Position numbers and translations under genes: made by a program. A DNA stretch of 64,000 nucleotides from Paracoccus halophilus (lineage in GTDB: Bacteria; Pseudomonadota; Alphaproteobacteria; Rhodobacterales; Rhodobacteraceae): NCBI RefSeq assembly GCF_000763905.1, contig NZ_JRKN01000004.1, positions 153,055 to 217,054 on the forward strand. Direction: 5' to 3'. Positions within the stretch are counted from its first letter, which is position 1. Each line of letters begins with the position of its first letter. The notes below the pieces were generated by a model. It ran no database searches. It was not told where the DNA came from and saw only the letters and a program-made list of their open reading frames with translations. This document shows, piece by piece, positions 48,319-56,664 of the stretch.

Positions 48319-49050
48319 ATGGCGACCTATGCCATCGGCGATATTCATGGCCATCTGGACCTGCTGAAAGCCGCGCATGACCGGATCGCACGCGATCAGG
48401 CGGCGCATGGCGGTCGGGGCGAGATCGTTCATCTTGGCGATCTGCTGGATCGCGGTCCGGATTCGCACGGCGTTGTCGATTACCTGATGCAGGGGCAGGC
48501 CGCCGGGCGGCCGTGGATCGTGCTGATGGGCAATCACGACCGTTTCCTGCCGCGCTTTGCCCGCCAGCCGGGCTGGGTCGATGCGGGTCTAGCCTCGGGG
48601 CGGCACTGGCTTGATCAAGCCACGCTGGGAGCGGCCGAGACGCTGGCATCCTATGGCGTCGAGATTTGCGCGGATCATGCGCGCACCCATGCCGAGGTCC
48701 TGCGCGCCGTACCCGAGGCGCATCTGCGCTGGCTGGAAAACCTGCCGCTCTGGCATCTGATTCCGCAGGCACTGTTCGTTCATGCGGGAATTCGGCCGGG
48801 TGTCGATCTGACGGCGCAGGCCGAGCATGATCTGCTATGGATCCGCCGCGGCTTTCTGGAGGACGCGACTGATCATGGCGTTCTGGTCGTGCATGGCCAT
48901 ACCCCGGTCGGCAAGGTCACGCATTTCGGCAATCGCCTGGCGGTCGATACCGGGGCGGCCTATGGCGGACCGTTGAGCGCGGTGGTGTTTGACGAAACCG
49001 GCCTGCATCTGGTGCGCGGCAAGGGGCGCGTGCCCATCGCGCCGAAATAG
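48319..49050 (+). CDS. PPP-family metallophosphatase (ApaH/PrpE-like)
   Basis: The 243-residue protein has the three metal-binding motifs GDIHG, GDLLDRGP and GNHD, and the later HAGIRPG and HGHTP motifs. It is a serine/threonine phosphatase or bis(nucleoside) tetraphosphatase; the sequence does not decide. It starts at ATG 48319 (MATYAIGDIHGH), since the phosphatase fold begins there, and follows serA by 54 bp. Confidence 0.9.
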   Translation: MATYAIGDIHGHLDLLKAAHDRIARDQAAHGGRGEIVHLGDLLDRGPDSHGVVDYLMQGQAAGRPWIVLMGNHDRFLPRFARQPGWVDAGLASGRHWLDQATLGAAETLASYGVEICADHARTHAEVLRAVPEAHLRWLENLPLWHLIPQALFVHAGIRPGVDLTAQAEHDLLWIRRGFLEDATDHGVLVVHGHTPVGKVTHFGNRLAVDTGAAYGGPLSAVVFDETGLHLVRGKGRVPIAPK

Positions 49051-49201
49051 GCGCGGCGCGATGGCCGCCAGTGCGTTGGCATCGGCCGACCCCATCCGCT
49101 GCGGCCTGGCGCAATCGGCGCCTGCCGCGATGTCGGACATTTGTTGAGGTGGACAGCGGACGCATGGAACTGTAAGAGCCGCGCCAGACAGGAATGGTGA
49201 G

Positions 49202-49534
49202 ATGCGGATCAGTTCGAAAACCGCGAAATACAGTCTGGGGCAGGTCGTGCGCCATCGCGAACATCCGTTTCGCGGGGTGGTCTTCGATGTCGATCCGGAA
49301 TTCTCGAATACCGAGGAATGGTACGAATCCATTCCCGAGGATGCCCGTCCCTGCCGCGACCAGCCGTTCTATCATCTCTATGCCGAGACCGAGGCGACCT
49401 ATTATGTCGCCTATGTTTCGGAGCAGAATCTGATGCCGGACATTTCCGGCGAACCGCTGGACCATCCGGAAGTGACCGAGATGTTCGGCGAGTTTCAGAA
49501 TGGCCGCTATCCGCTGCAATTCGGGTTGAACTAG
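49202..49534 (+). CDS. hspQ: Heat shock protein HspQ
   Basis: HspQ binds hemimethylated DNA in E. coli and acts as an adaptor enhancing Lon protease. The 110-residue protein has the typical KYSLGQVVRHREHPFRGVVF, RDQPFYHLYAE and YVSEQNLMPD segments. It is convergent with the RsbW-like gene and ends 9 bp from it. No recognisable sigma-32 promoter was found in the 150 bp upstream. Confidence 0.93.
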   Translation: MRISSKTAKYSLGQVVRHREHPFRGVVFDVDPEFSNTEEWYESIPEDARPCRDQPFYHLYAETEATYYVAYVSEQNLMPDISGEPLDHPEVTEMFGEFQNGRYPLQFGLN

Positions 49535-49543
49535 GCGGCGCGC

Positions 49544-50119
49544 CTAACCCGCGCTCTGGCTGCGGTCATCGGCATCCGCCGGGGGCAGGGGATCGTTCAC
49601 CGGCACGATGAAGGCCAGGAAATTCCGGCGCCCCTCTCGGAAATAGCTGAGCGAGGCCGTCAGTTCCCGGATCAGGAACCAGCCATACCCGGCCTGGGGC
49701 AGGGCCGAGATATCCGGCGGCTTGGGCGAGTCGGGGCCGGGCGCCGCATAGGGCAGGGCGGCGGGCTCGAGGCAGGTCGATGGCAGCGGCCGGCCGTCAT
49801 CGGTGACCGCGCAGGCGATGCCGCCGGTATGGCGCGCGACGCAAAGATGCACCAGCGGCGCATGCGGGCGGCCGTCGAGAGGCAGCGCCCCGTGTTGCGC
49901 GCCATGCTGCGAGATATTGTTCAGCACCTCGGCCACGGCCAGTTCCAGTCTGGCGATCACCTCGTCGCCGGCGCTGCCGTCGAATCTGTCATGCAGGAAA
50001 ACCAGGGCCTCGCGCACGGTCATCGGATCGGCGCGAAAGATCCGGTGCAGCATCGGCTGCCTGCCGGGCGGCACCGCGCGCAGCCGGTATTGGCCGCCGG
50101 TTGCGATGCCCGGGCTCAT
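49544..50119 (-). CDS. RsbW-like anti-sigma factor kinase (HATPase)
   Basis: The 191-residue protein resembles serine-protein kinases of the RsbW/SpoIIAB type: ELAVAEVLNNISQHG is the N box, and CAVTDDGRPLP the Mg-ATP G1 box; a YGWFLIREL segment follows as the G2 box. It would phosphorylate its STAS partner and may hold a regulator inactive. The ATG at 50119 overlaps the stop of the upstream STAS gene as ATGA, which decides the start. No sigma factor or PP2C phosphatase gene is adjacent. Confidence 0.85.
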   Translation of the reverse strand: MSPGIATGGQYRLRAVPPGRQPMLHRIFRADPMTVREALVFLHDRFDGSAGDEVIARLELAVAEVLNNISQHGAQHGALPLDGRPHAPLVHLCVARHTGGIACAVTDDGRPLPSTCLEPAALPYAAPGPDSPKPPDISALPQAGYGWFLIRELTASLSYFREGRRNFLAFIVPVNDPLPPADADDRSQSAG

Positions 50120-50481
50120 TCGCCGCCACCTTGCGGCGCCCCGGCCGCCGCCGCGCATCCGCCCGGCCGGATGGTCAGAACGGTATCCATGCGCGTTAGT
50201 TGAAAGACGCGCGCGACATTCGGTGTCAGCCCGGTCAGTTCCAGCTTGCGCCCCGCCGGCATCGACTTGAAGATCGCGATCACCGCGCCCAGCCCCGAAC
50301 TGTCCATGAAATCGACGCCGCTGAGATCAAGCGTCACCGCCGCCCCGCCATTGCCGATCAGGCTGCGTACCTTGTCCCTGAACGCGGTCGCGATGGCGGC
50401 GTCCAGACGTTTTTCGTCAACCTGGATCGTCAGCCGGTCGGGCTCGGGGATCAGTGCCAGCTGCATCTGTGGTCCTGCCAT
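50116..50481 (-). CDS. STAS-domain anti-sigma factor antagonist (RsbV-like)
   Basis: The 121-residue protein is a single STAS domain with the phosphorylatable Ser in DFMDSSGLGAVI, next to a LDLSGV strand, and ELTGLTPNVARVFQLT near the end. Partner-switch proteins of this kind are controlled by phosphorylation by the RsbW-like kinase encoded just downstream with a 4-bp overlap. The target remains unknown. Confidence 0.9.
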   Translation of the reverse strand: MAGPQMQLALIPEPDRLTIQVDEKRLDAAIATAFRDKVRSLIGNGGAAVTLDLSGVDFMDSSGLGAVIAIFKSMPAGRKLELTGLTPNVARVFQLTRMDTVLTIRPGGCAAAAGAPQGGGE

Positions 50482-50722
50482 GCGTGGTTCGTCTTTTGAT
50501 TGTTAACCCGGAACCATTACCGAAAGGTAAGTAAAACGGCGTTCAGCCTCCGCCGGAATAGGCAGGATTTTCATAAAATCGCGGATTCCGGGCGGGTTGA
50601 CCTTTGGATTCGCCGCCCGGCTGTCCCAAAGGACAGATTGCGCGGGCTTGCCCGCTTCGGTTTAGATACCGATCATGATTCAGTGCGGTCGGTTTGCCTT
50701 GTCCCGGTTGAAAAATGTCACC

Positions 50723-51100
50723 ATGCGCTTGTTTCTGCGGCCCGCCCTTGTCCTGGCCGGTGCCATGATCGGGACGCCGCTTGCCGCCTCTTCCCCTGTC
50801 ACGCTGATATGCCCGGAAAACCCGGTCCCGGCCATGGCGCGGCTTTGCGCCGCGCTGGAGGCCGGGCTGCGGGATCGCGGCTACCGGCCGCAGGCTGGCG
50901 GAGGCGCGCCCCTGCGGCTGATCGTCGAGGCGGACAGTCCCGGCCCCGGCGTGCTGAACGCCCGGCTGATCGTCGAACAGGACGGCAGCCGGCAGGTCGG
51001 TGAGCAGGGGCAGATCACGGTGATCGACCGCGACAGCATACCTTTCGCGCAGATCGAGCAGTTCGCCGGCACCCTTTTGCAGCGGGCGATCGGACCTTGA
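50723..51100 (+). CDS. Small secreted protein of unknown function, upstream of the protease
   Basis: The 125-residue precursor has a signal peptide (MRLFLRPALVLAGAMIGTPL, cleavage near LAAS) and a mature part of about 100 residues with two cysteines (LICPE and ARLCAAL) that could form a disulfide. I do not recognise the family. It lies 35 bp before the serralysin gene on the same strand and may be cotranscribed. Being small and secreted next to a metalloprotease, it might be an inhibitor or maturation factor, but it does not resemble known serralysin inhibitors. Confidence 0.6.
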   Translation: MRLFLRPALVLAGAMIGTPLAASSPVTLICPENPVPAMARLCAALEAGLRDRGYRPQAGGGAPLRLIVEADSPGPGVLNARLIVEQDGSRQVGEQGQITVIDRDSIPFAQIEQFAGTLLQRAIGP

Positions 51101-51135
51101 TAACAAGAGACTGTCATCATTAAGGATTCTTTGCC

Positions 51136-53547
51136 ATGACTTCCAGCAACGGAAATTCCAGCCTGTCCGAGCGCATCGTTGCGGCACCGCTGGAAGGGGG
51201 CGGTATTTCCCGCGCCAACCTGTTCGAAGGCAGCGATGCCGCCGCCTCGCGCGCGACGTCATACAGCATGCGCTCGGGCGACACGTTCAACGGCAATCTG
51301 AGCCCCGAGGGGGATGCAGACTGGGTTCGGATCTCGCTGGGGCCGGGTGTCTACGAGATCACGCTGGACGGGCGCGGCAACTCGCCGCTTTACGACCCCT
51401 ATCTGCGGCTGATGGACGCCAGCGGCACCCAGGTGAGATTCGACGATGACGGCGGCAGCGGCCTGGGCTCGCGCATCGTTCTGAGCGTCACCACGGCCAG
51501 CACCTATTACATCGAGGCCGGCTCCTATGGCGACTATTACAGCGGCGCCTACAGCCTTGGCGTCGCGGCCGTCGATCCCGGCGAGGTGCTCACCATGGAC
51601 GAGATTGGCGAGCAGCTGACCGATGGCTACTGGGAATATGCCGGAGTCTCGCGCCGGTCTTTCGATGTCGCGCAGGGCGGTGCGCTGAACGTCAATTTGG
51701 CGGGGCTGACCGGGGCGGGGCGGCGACTGGCCGATATGGCGCTTTCGGCCTGGGAGGACGTGCTGGGGATCAACTTCAACCGCAACCCCGGCGGCGGAAC
51801 GGCTCACATCACCTTTGACGACTATGACGAAGGTGCCTATTCGACCTCGCAGGTGTTCGGCGGCGAGATCATCAGTTCGTTCGTCAATGTCAGCACCAGT
51901 TGGCTGTCGAATTTTGGCACCGACTTCAACACCTATTCCTATCAGACCTATATCCATGAGATCGGCCATGCCCTGGGGCTGGGCCATGCCGGGGATTACA
52001 ACGGCGCGGCCACCTATGGAGTCGATAACAGCTATGCCAATGACAGTTGGCAGGCGTCGATCATGTCCTATTTCAGCCAGGTGGATAACACCACGATCGA
52101 TGCCAGCTATGCTTTCGTGATGTCCGCGATGATGGCCGATATTCAGGCCATGCAGGACCTTTACGGGACGACCTCGATCCGCACGGGCAATAACGTCTAT
52201 GGCGAGCAGACCAATGCCGGCGAGAGCTATGCCACCATCGCCAGGCTGCTGCGCAATACCGATACGCGCGACGACATCACATTCACCATCTTCGACCAGG
52301 GCGGCACCGACCGGCTGGACCTGCGCATGGACGGCAATAACCAGCGCATCGACCTGGCGCCGGGCAGCATCTCCAACGCCTACGGGCTGCGCGGGAACAT
52401 CTCGATCGCAGAGGGCACGCTGATCGAGGACCTGCTTGCCGGGCGTGGCGATGACCTGATCTACGGCAACTGGGCGAACAACCAGATCCAGGGCGGGAAC
52501 GGCAACGATATGATCCGCGGTCTCGCCGGCAACGATGAACTCTACGGCAATAGCGGTTCGGATACGCTGATCGGCGGGGCCGGGAATGACATCGTCCGCG
52601 GCGGCGGCGGCAATGACACGATCTATGACGACAACGGCGCGGATGTGCTGCTGGGCGGGGATGGGAATGACATCATCCGGGGCAGCGGGGGCAATGACAC
52701 GATCTATGGCAACAGCGGTTCGGATACATTGCTGGGCGGCGCCGGCAACGATGTCTATTTCGTCGATGCCGGCGACCGGATCAATGAAGGCGCGAATGGC
52801 GGCATAGATACGATACGCACCGATCTGCTGACCCGGCTTGGCGCGAATCTGGAGAACCTGCAGCTGATTTCGAACACGGCTCTGGATGGCTATGGAAATT
52901 CGCTGGCCAACCGGATGCTGGGCAATGACGCGGATAACCGTCTGTACGGGCTGAGCGGCGGCGATGTCCTGTTCGGCTATGGCGGGAACGATACATTGGT
53001 CGGGGGCAGCGGCCGCGACCGGCTGGTCGGCGGCCAGGGCCGCGACCATCTGGCCGGCGGCGGCGACAACGATATCTATGAATGGCGGAGCGGCGACGTT
53101 ATCCTGGAAGGGGTAAATGGCGGCATCGACATCATCCGCGCCACCTCGACCGTCGCGATCAGCGCCAATGTCGAGAACCTGGTCATGATGGGCACCAGTG
53201 TCATGCACGGGTTCGGCAACGATCTGAACAACCGCATCACAGGCAATTTCGCGGATAATTTCATCAACGGCAATGACGGCAACGACATTCTGACCGGCCG
53301 TGGCGGATCGGATAACTTCGTCTTCAACGATGGCCGCGACATCATCACGGATTTCCGTGACGATATGGACACGATCCGCATCGACAACGCGCTTTGGGGC
53401 GGCGCGCCCCGGACGCGTGCGCAGTTGCTGGCCGATGCCGATGTCATCGGCGGCAATACGGTGTTCAATTTCGGCAATGGCAATACGCTGACCGTGAACG
53501 GCGTGACCGATACCGCGATCCTGATGAACGATCTGATCATCATCTGA
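51136..53547 (+). CDS. Serralysin-type metalloprotease with RTX repeats
   Basis: The 803-residue protein has no classical signal peptide, as expected for type I secretion. An N-terminal domain (about residues 35-150) with DADWVRISLGPGVYEITLD resembles PPC domains. The M10 zinc protease domain has the zinc site HEIGHALGLGH at residue 274 and the Met-turn in SIMSYFSQ (Met310). The second half (about 430-620 and 650-790) carries Gly-Asp nonapeptide RTX repeats that bind calcium, and the C-terminus is a hydrophobic secretion signal. No ABC exporter is encoded in the window. Adjacent genes are the small secreted protein and the ectoine cluster. Confidence 0.93.
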   Translation: MTSSNGNSSLSERIVAAPLEGGGISRANLFEGSDAAASRATSYSMRSGDTFNGNLSPEGDADWVRISLGPGVYEITLDGRGNSPLYDPYLRLMDASGTQVRFDDDGGSGLGSRIVLSVTTASTYYIEAGSYGDYYSGAYSLGVAAVDPGEVLTMDEIGEQLTDGYWEYAGVSRRSFDVAQGGALNVNLAGLTGAGRRLADMALSAWEDVLGINFNRNPGGGTAHITFDDYDEGAYSTSQVFGGEIISSFVNVSTSWLSNFGTDFNTYSYQTYIHEIGHALGLGHAGDYNGAATYGVDNSYANDSWQASIMSYFSQVDNTTIDASYAFVMSAMMADIQAMQDLYGTTSIRTGNNVYGEQTNAGESYATIARLLRNTDTRDDITFTIFDQGGTDRLDLRMDGNNQRIDLAPGSISNAYGLRGNISIAEGTLIEDLLAGRGDDLIYGNWANNQIQGGNGNDMIRGLAGNDELYGNSGSDTLIGGAGNDIVRGGGGNDTIYDDNGADVLLGGDGNDIIRGSGGNDTIYGNSGSDTLLGGAGNDVYFVDAGDRINEGANGGIDTIRTDLLTRLGANLENLQLISNTALDGYGNSLANRMLGNDADNRLYGLSGGDVLFGYGGNDTLVGGSGRDRLVGGQGRDHLAGGGDNDIYEWRSGDVILEGVNGGIDIIRATSTVAISANVENLVMMGTSVMHGFGNDLNNRITGNFADNFINGNDGNDILTGRGGSDNFVFNDGRDIITDFRDDMDTIRIDNALWGGAPRTRAQLLADADVIGGNTVFNFGNGNTLTVNGVTDTAILMNDLIII

Positions 53548-53571
53548 GAAACGCATCACGGGACCTGCGAG

Positions 53572-53598
53572 GGCGCCGCGGCATTCGCGGCGCCTTTT
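53572..53598 (+). terminator. Terminator after the serralysin gene
   Basis: GGCGCCGCG (53572-53580) and CGCGGCGCC (53586-53594) form a 9-bp stem with GCATT loop, followed by TTTT. Confidence 0.8.
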
Positions 53599-53652
53599 GC
53601 GCATCGCGCGACCCTGCCACGTTGATGTCCGGGCGTCCGGCGGGCGGGTTTG

Positions 53653-54117
53653 TCAGAGTTCGCCCGGGTAGAGCACCGCGCCGCGCTGCGTCTCGGTGCG
53701 GTCCAGCATCGACGCGACGCGTTCCAGAACGGCGACGATCATGGCCTGCTCCCAATCCTCGAGCCCTTCGAAATCGGTCGCGAATTTCTGTTGCAGCGCA
53801 TCGGGCGCCCGATCAAGGGCATTGCGGCCCCGCTCGGTCAGAACGATATGCGTCTGGCGGCGGTCGGTCCGGCTTTGCTCGCGGCTGACATGGCCGGCGC
53901 GCTCCAGCTTGTCGATGATCGCGGTGATCGTGGCCGGGGCAACATGCATCCGCCTCGCGATCGCGCCAGCCGTGCTGCTGCCGGTTTCCGCGACGATCTG
54001 GACGACCCGCAGCTGCACGGGGGTCATGCCCGCGGATTGCGCGAGCTCCTTGCCATAGGTTTCAGCCGCCCGCAAAATTCTGCGAAGGGCGATAAGACAG
54101 GTGTCGATCCGATCCAC
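53653..54117 (-). CDS. ectR: MarR-family regulator of ectoine synthesis (EctR-like)
   Basis: The 154-residue protein has a MarR winged helix (STAGAIARRMHVAPATITAI, then EQSRTDRRQTHIVLTERG). It is divergent from ectA across a 225-bp region, the place of EctR in other bacteria, where it represses ectABC-ask. The symbol rests on family and context. A candidate operator lies directly before ectA. Confidence 0.85.
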   Translation of the reverse strand: MDRIDTCLIALRRILRAAETYGKELAQSAGMTPVQLRVVQIVAETGSSTAGAIARRMHVAPATITAIIDKLERAGHVSREQSRTDRRQTHIVLTERGRNALDRAPDALQQKFATDFEGLEDWEQAMIVAVLERVASMLDRTETQRGAVLYPGEL

Positions 54118-54309
54118 ATGCGGTCTCCTGGGCGACGATCAACCAGTATTCTGGATTCTCACGGAATGGTCAATCATCGCCGGCAATTGGTTATAAAAGC
54201 GAATATTTCATTAGACGAACATACCGGACAAGCCCGGCGAAACCTCGCGTAAATAGCGATATATCGCAAAAATTCCAATGCTGCGGTTGCGAAATGGTCA
54301 GCTTGTGTT

Positions 54310-54330
54310 ATTTAGCATTACGAACTAAAT
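54310..54330 (+). promoter_or_regulatory. Candidate EctR operator upstream of ectA
   Basis: ATTTAG (54310-54315) and CTAAAT (54325-54330) are 6-bp inverted arms with a 9-bp centre, ending 12 bp before the ectA ATG. The AT-rich dyad fits a MarR-type operator and recalls the EctR1 pseudopalindrome known from a methanotroph. It would overlap the promoter or early transcript. Confidence 0.45.
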
Positions 54331-54342
54331 GAGGAGCGCGGC

Positions 54343-54873
54343 ATGAAAGACATGGTCGAGCCGGAGAACCGGGATACACTGATCTTCCGCAAGCCCGAGC
54401 CCGAGGATGGCAGCGATATCTGGGCGCTGATCCGGGCCTGCAAGCCGCTGGACGAAAACAGCATGTACTGCAACCTGATCCAGTGCGACCATTTTGCCGA
54501 TACCTGCGTTCTGGCCGAACGGGATGGCGTGCCGGTGGGCTGGATCTCGGGCTATATCCTGCCCGATGCCGCCGATACATTGTTCATCTGGCAGGTTGCC
54601 GTCTCCGGGGATGCGCGCGGGATGGGTCTGGGCGGGCGGATGCTGGACAGCCTTTTGTCGCGCGACGACATGGCGGGCGTGCTGCATCTGAAAACCACCA
54701 TCACCCGCGACAATGACGCCAGCTGGGCCCTGTTCCGCAGCCTGGCCGCGCGCCACAACGGCGTGCTGACCGACAAGCCCCATTTCAGGAAGGACGACCA
54801 TTTCGACGGTGAACATGCCACCGAACACATGGTCACCATCCGTTTCCCGGCCCCGGTGGCGCGCGCGGCCTGA
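54343..54873 (+). CDS. ectA: L-2,4-diaminobutyrate acetyltransferase
   Basis: EctA acetylates diaminobutyrate at N-gamma, the second step of ectoine synthesis. The 176-residue GNAT protein has RKPEPEDGSDIWALIRACKP near the start and the acetyl-CoA loop in GDARGMGLGGRML; TTITRDNDASWALFR is typical. GAGGAG precedes the ATG. It starts the ectA-ectB-ectC-ask operon; a candidate EctR operator lies 12 bp upstream. Confidence 0.96.
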   Translation: MKDMVEPENRDTLIFRKPEPEDGSDIWALIRACKPLDENSMYCNLIQCDHFADTCVLAERDGVPVGWISGYILPDAADTLFIWQVAVSGDARGMGLGGRMLDSLLSRDDMAGVLHLKTTITRDNDASWALFRSLAARHNGVLTDKPHFRKDDHFDGEHATEHMVTIRFPAPVARAA

Positions 54874-54927
54874 CCGGCCCCGCGACGATCGCCGGAACAC
54901 ATCAATCAGATCCGAGGTAATTTTCCC

Positions 54928-56217
54928 ATGCCGACCGACAAGACGGCCGACACCAGTATCTTCGAGCGCCGCGAATCCGAGGCGCGCTCCTATTGCCGCA
55001 GCTTCCCGACTGTCTTTGCCAGTGCCAGCGGCTCGATCATGACGGCCCGGGACGGGCGCGAATATATCGACTTTCTCGCCGGCTGCTCGTCGCTGAACTA
55101 CGGCCATAACGACCCGGACATGAAAGCCGCGCTGATCGACCATATCAGCCAGGACGGCATCGCCCACGGGCTGGACATGTACACGGTCCAGAAGGCCGCG
55201 TTTCTTGACGCCTTCGAGCGGCGGATCCTGAAGCCGCGCGGCATGGACTATAAGGTCATGATGACCGGCCCGACCGGCACCAATGCGGTCGAGGCGGCGA
55301 TCAAGCTGGCCCGCAAGGTGACCGGCCGCCGCAATATCGTCGCCTTCACCAATGCGTTTCACGGCATGACCATGGGTTCGCTGGCCCTGACCGGCAATTC
55401 CGGCAAGCGCGAGGGCGCCGGCGGCGGCAGCTTGGCCGATGTCACCCACATGCCGTTCGAAAACGCCATGGGGGACAAGGATACGCTGGAATATATCGAA
55501 TGGGTTCTTGAGAACCCCTCGAGCGGGATGGACGACCCGGCGGCCTTCATCGTCGAGCCGGTGCAGGGCGAAGGCGGCCTGAACGCCGCCAGCAAGGACT
55601 GGCTGCAGGGTATCCAGCGCCTGGCCCGCCGGCACGGCGCGCTGTTCATCATCGACGACATTCAGGCCGGTATCGGACGCACGGGCAGCTATTTCTCGAC
55701 CGAGGAATTCGGGCTCGATCCCGACATGATCACCCAGGCCAAATCGTTCAGCGGCATGGGCCTGCCGCTTGCGGCGCTGCTGATCAAGCCCGAGCATGAC
55801 ATCTGGAAACCGGCCGAGCATAACGGCACCTTCCGCGGCAATACCCATGCCTTTGTCACCGCGCGGGTGGCGCTGGACAAGTTCTGGGCCGATGACGCAT
55901 TTCAGAACGACGTGCAGCGCAAGGGCGAGATCCTGCGCCAGCGGCTGGCGGGTATTGCCGCGCTGGTGCCGGGCGCCGCGCTCAAGGGTCGTGGCATGAT
56001 GCGCGGCATCGATGTAGGCAGCGGCGAGCTGGCCGGCCGGATCTGCGCCACCTGCTTCGAGAACGGCCTGATCATCGAAACCTCGGGCGCCCATGACGAG
56101 GTGGTCAAGGTGCTGGCCGCGCTGACCATACCTGACGACATCTTCACCAAGGGTCTGGACATTCTGGAGGCCGCGGTTCGCGATGCCACCGGGTCCGGCC
56201 GGATCGCAGCGGAGTAA
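54928..56217 (+). CDS. ectB: Diaminobutyrate-2-oxoglutarate transaminase
   Basis: EctB makes L-2,4-diaminobutyrate from aspartate semialdehyde. The 429-residue class III PLP aminotransferase has the MMTGPTGTNAVEAAIKLARK segment, IIDDIQAGIGRTGSYFS and the PLP Lys in TQAKSFSGMGLPLA. It lies 54 bp after ectA. Confidence 0.97.
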   Translation: MPTDKTADTSIFERRESEARSYCRSFPTVFASASGSIMTARDGREYIDFLAGCSSLNYGHNDPDMKAALIDHISQDGIAHGLDMYTVQKAAFLDAFERRILKPRGMDYKVMMTGPTGTNAVEAAIKLARKVTGRRNIVAFTNAFHGMTMGSLALTGNSGKREGAGGGSLADVTHMPFENAMGDKDTLEYIEWVLENPSSGMDDPAAFIVEPVQGEGGLNAASKDWLQGIQRLARRHGALFIIDDIQAGIGRTGSYFSTEEFGLDPDMITQAKSFSGMGLPLAALLIKPEHDIWKPAEHNGTFRGNTHAFVTARVALDKFWADDAFQNDVQRKGEILRQRLAGIAALVPGAALKGRGMMRGIDVGSGELAGRICATCFENGLIIETSGAHDEVVKVLAALTIPDDIFTKGLDILEAAVRDATGSGRIAAE

Positions 56218-56223
56218 ACAGAC

Positions 56224-56616
56224 ATGATCATACGCGATTTCAACAAGCTCAGGAACACCGACCGCGACGTGAAGGATGCGCGCTGGAGTTCGGTCCGCAT
56301 GCTCTTGGCCGATGACGGGATGGGCTTTTCCTTCCACATCACCACGCTGGAAGCGGGCTCGGAGCATACGTTTCACTACAAGCACCATTTCGAAAGCGTC
56401 TATTGCATCTCGGGCAGGGGCTCGATCACAGATCTGGCCACCGGCGAGACGCATGAGATCGCACCGGGCGTCATGTATGCGCTGAACCTGCATGACCGCC
56501 ATACGCTGCGCGCCGAGGAAGAACTGGTCATGGCCTGCTGCTTCAACCCGCCGGTGACCGGAACCGAGGTGCATCGGGCCGACGGCTCCTATGCGCCCGC
56601 CGGCGCCGAAGGATAA
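56224..56616 (+). CDS. ectC: L-ectoine synthase
   Basis: EctC cyclises N-gamma-acetyldiaminobutyrate to ectoine. The 130-residue cupin begins [20 protein letters not shown] and contains [20 protein letters not shown] and [11 protein letters not shown], as in all ectoine synthases. It follows ectB by 6 bp. Confidence 0.97.
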   Translation: MIIRDFNKLRNTDRDVKDARWSSVRMLLADDGMGFSFHITTLEAGSEHTFHYKHHFESVYCISGRGSITDLATGETHEIAPGVMYALNLHDRHTLRAEEELVMACCFNPPVTGTEVHRADGSYAPAGAEG

Positions 56617-56664
56617 CTGGAAACGACAAGAGGCCCGGCCCGCCAACAGGGCCGGGAAAGCAGA

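Noticed and set aside
45382..48537. A 1051-codon minus-strand frame opposite serC and serA
   Set aside because: Same artefact: it lies antisense to two clear genes and has no ribosome binding site or domain.
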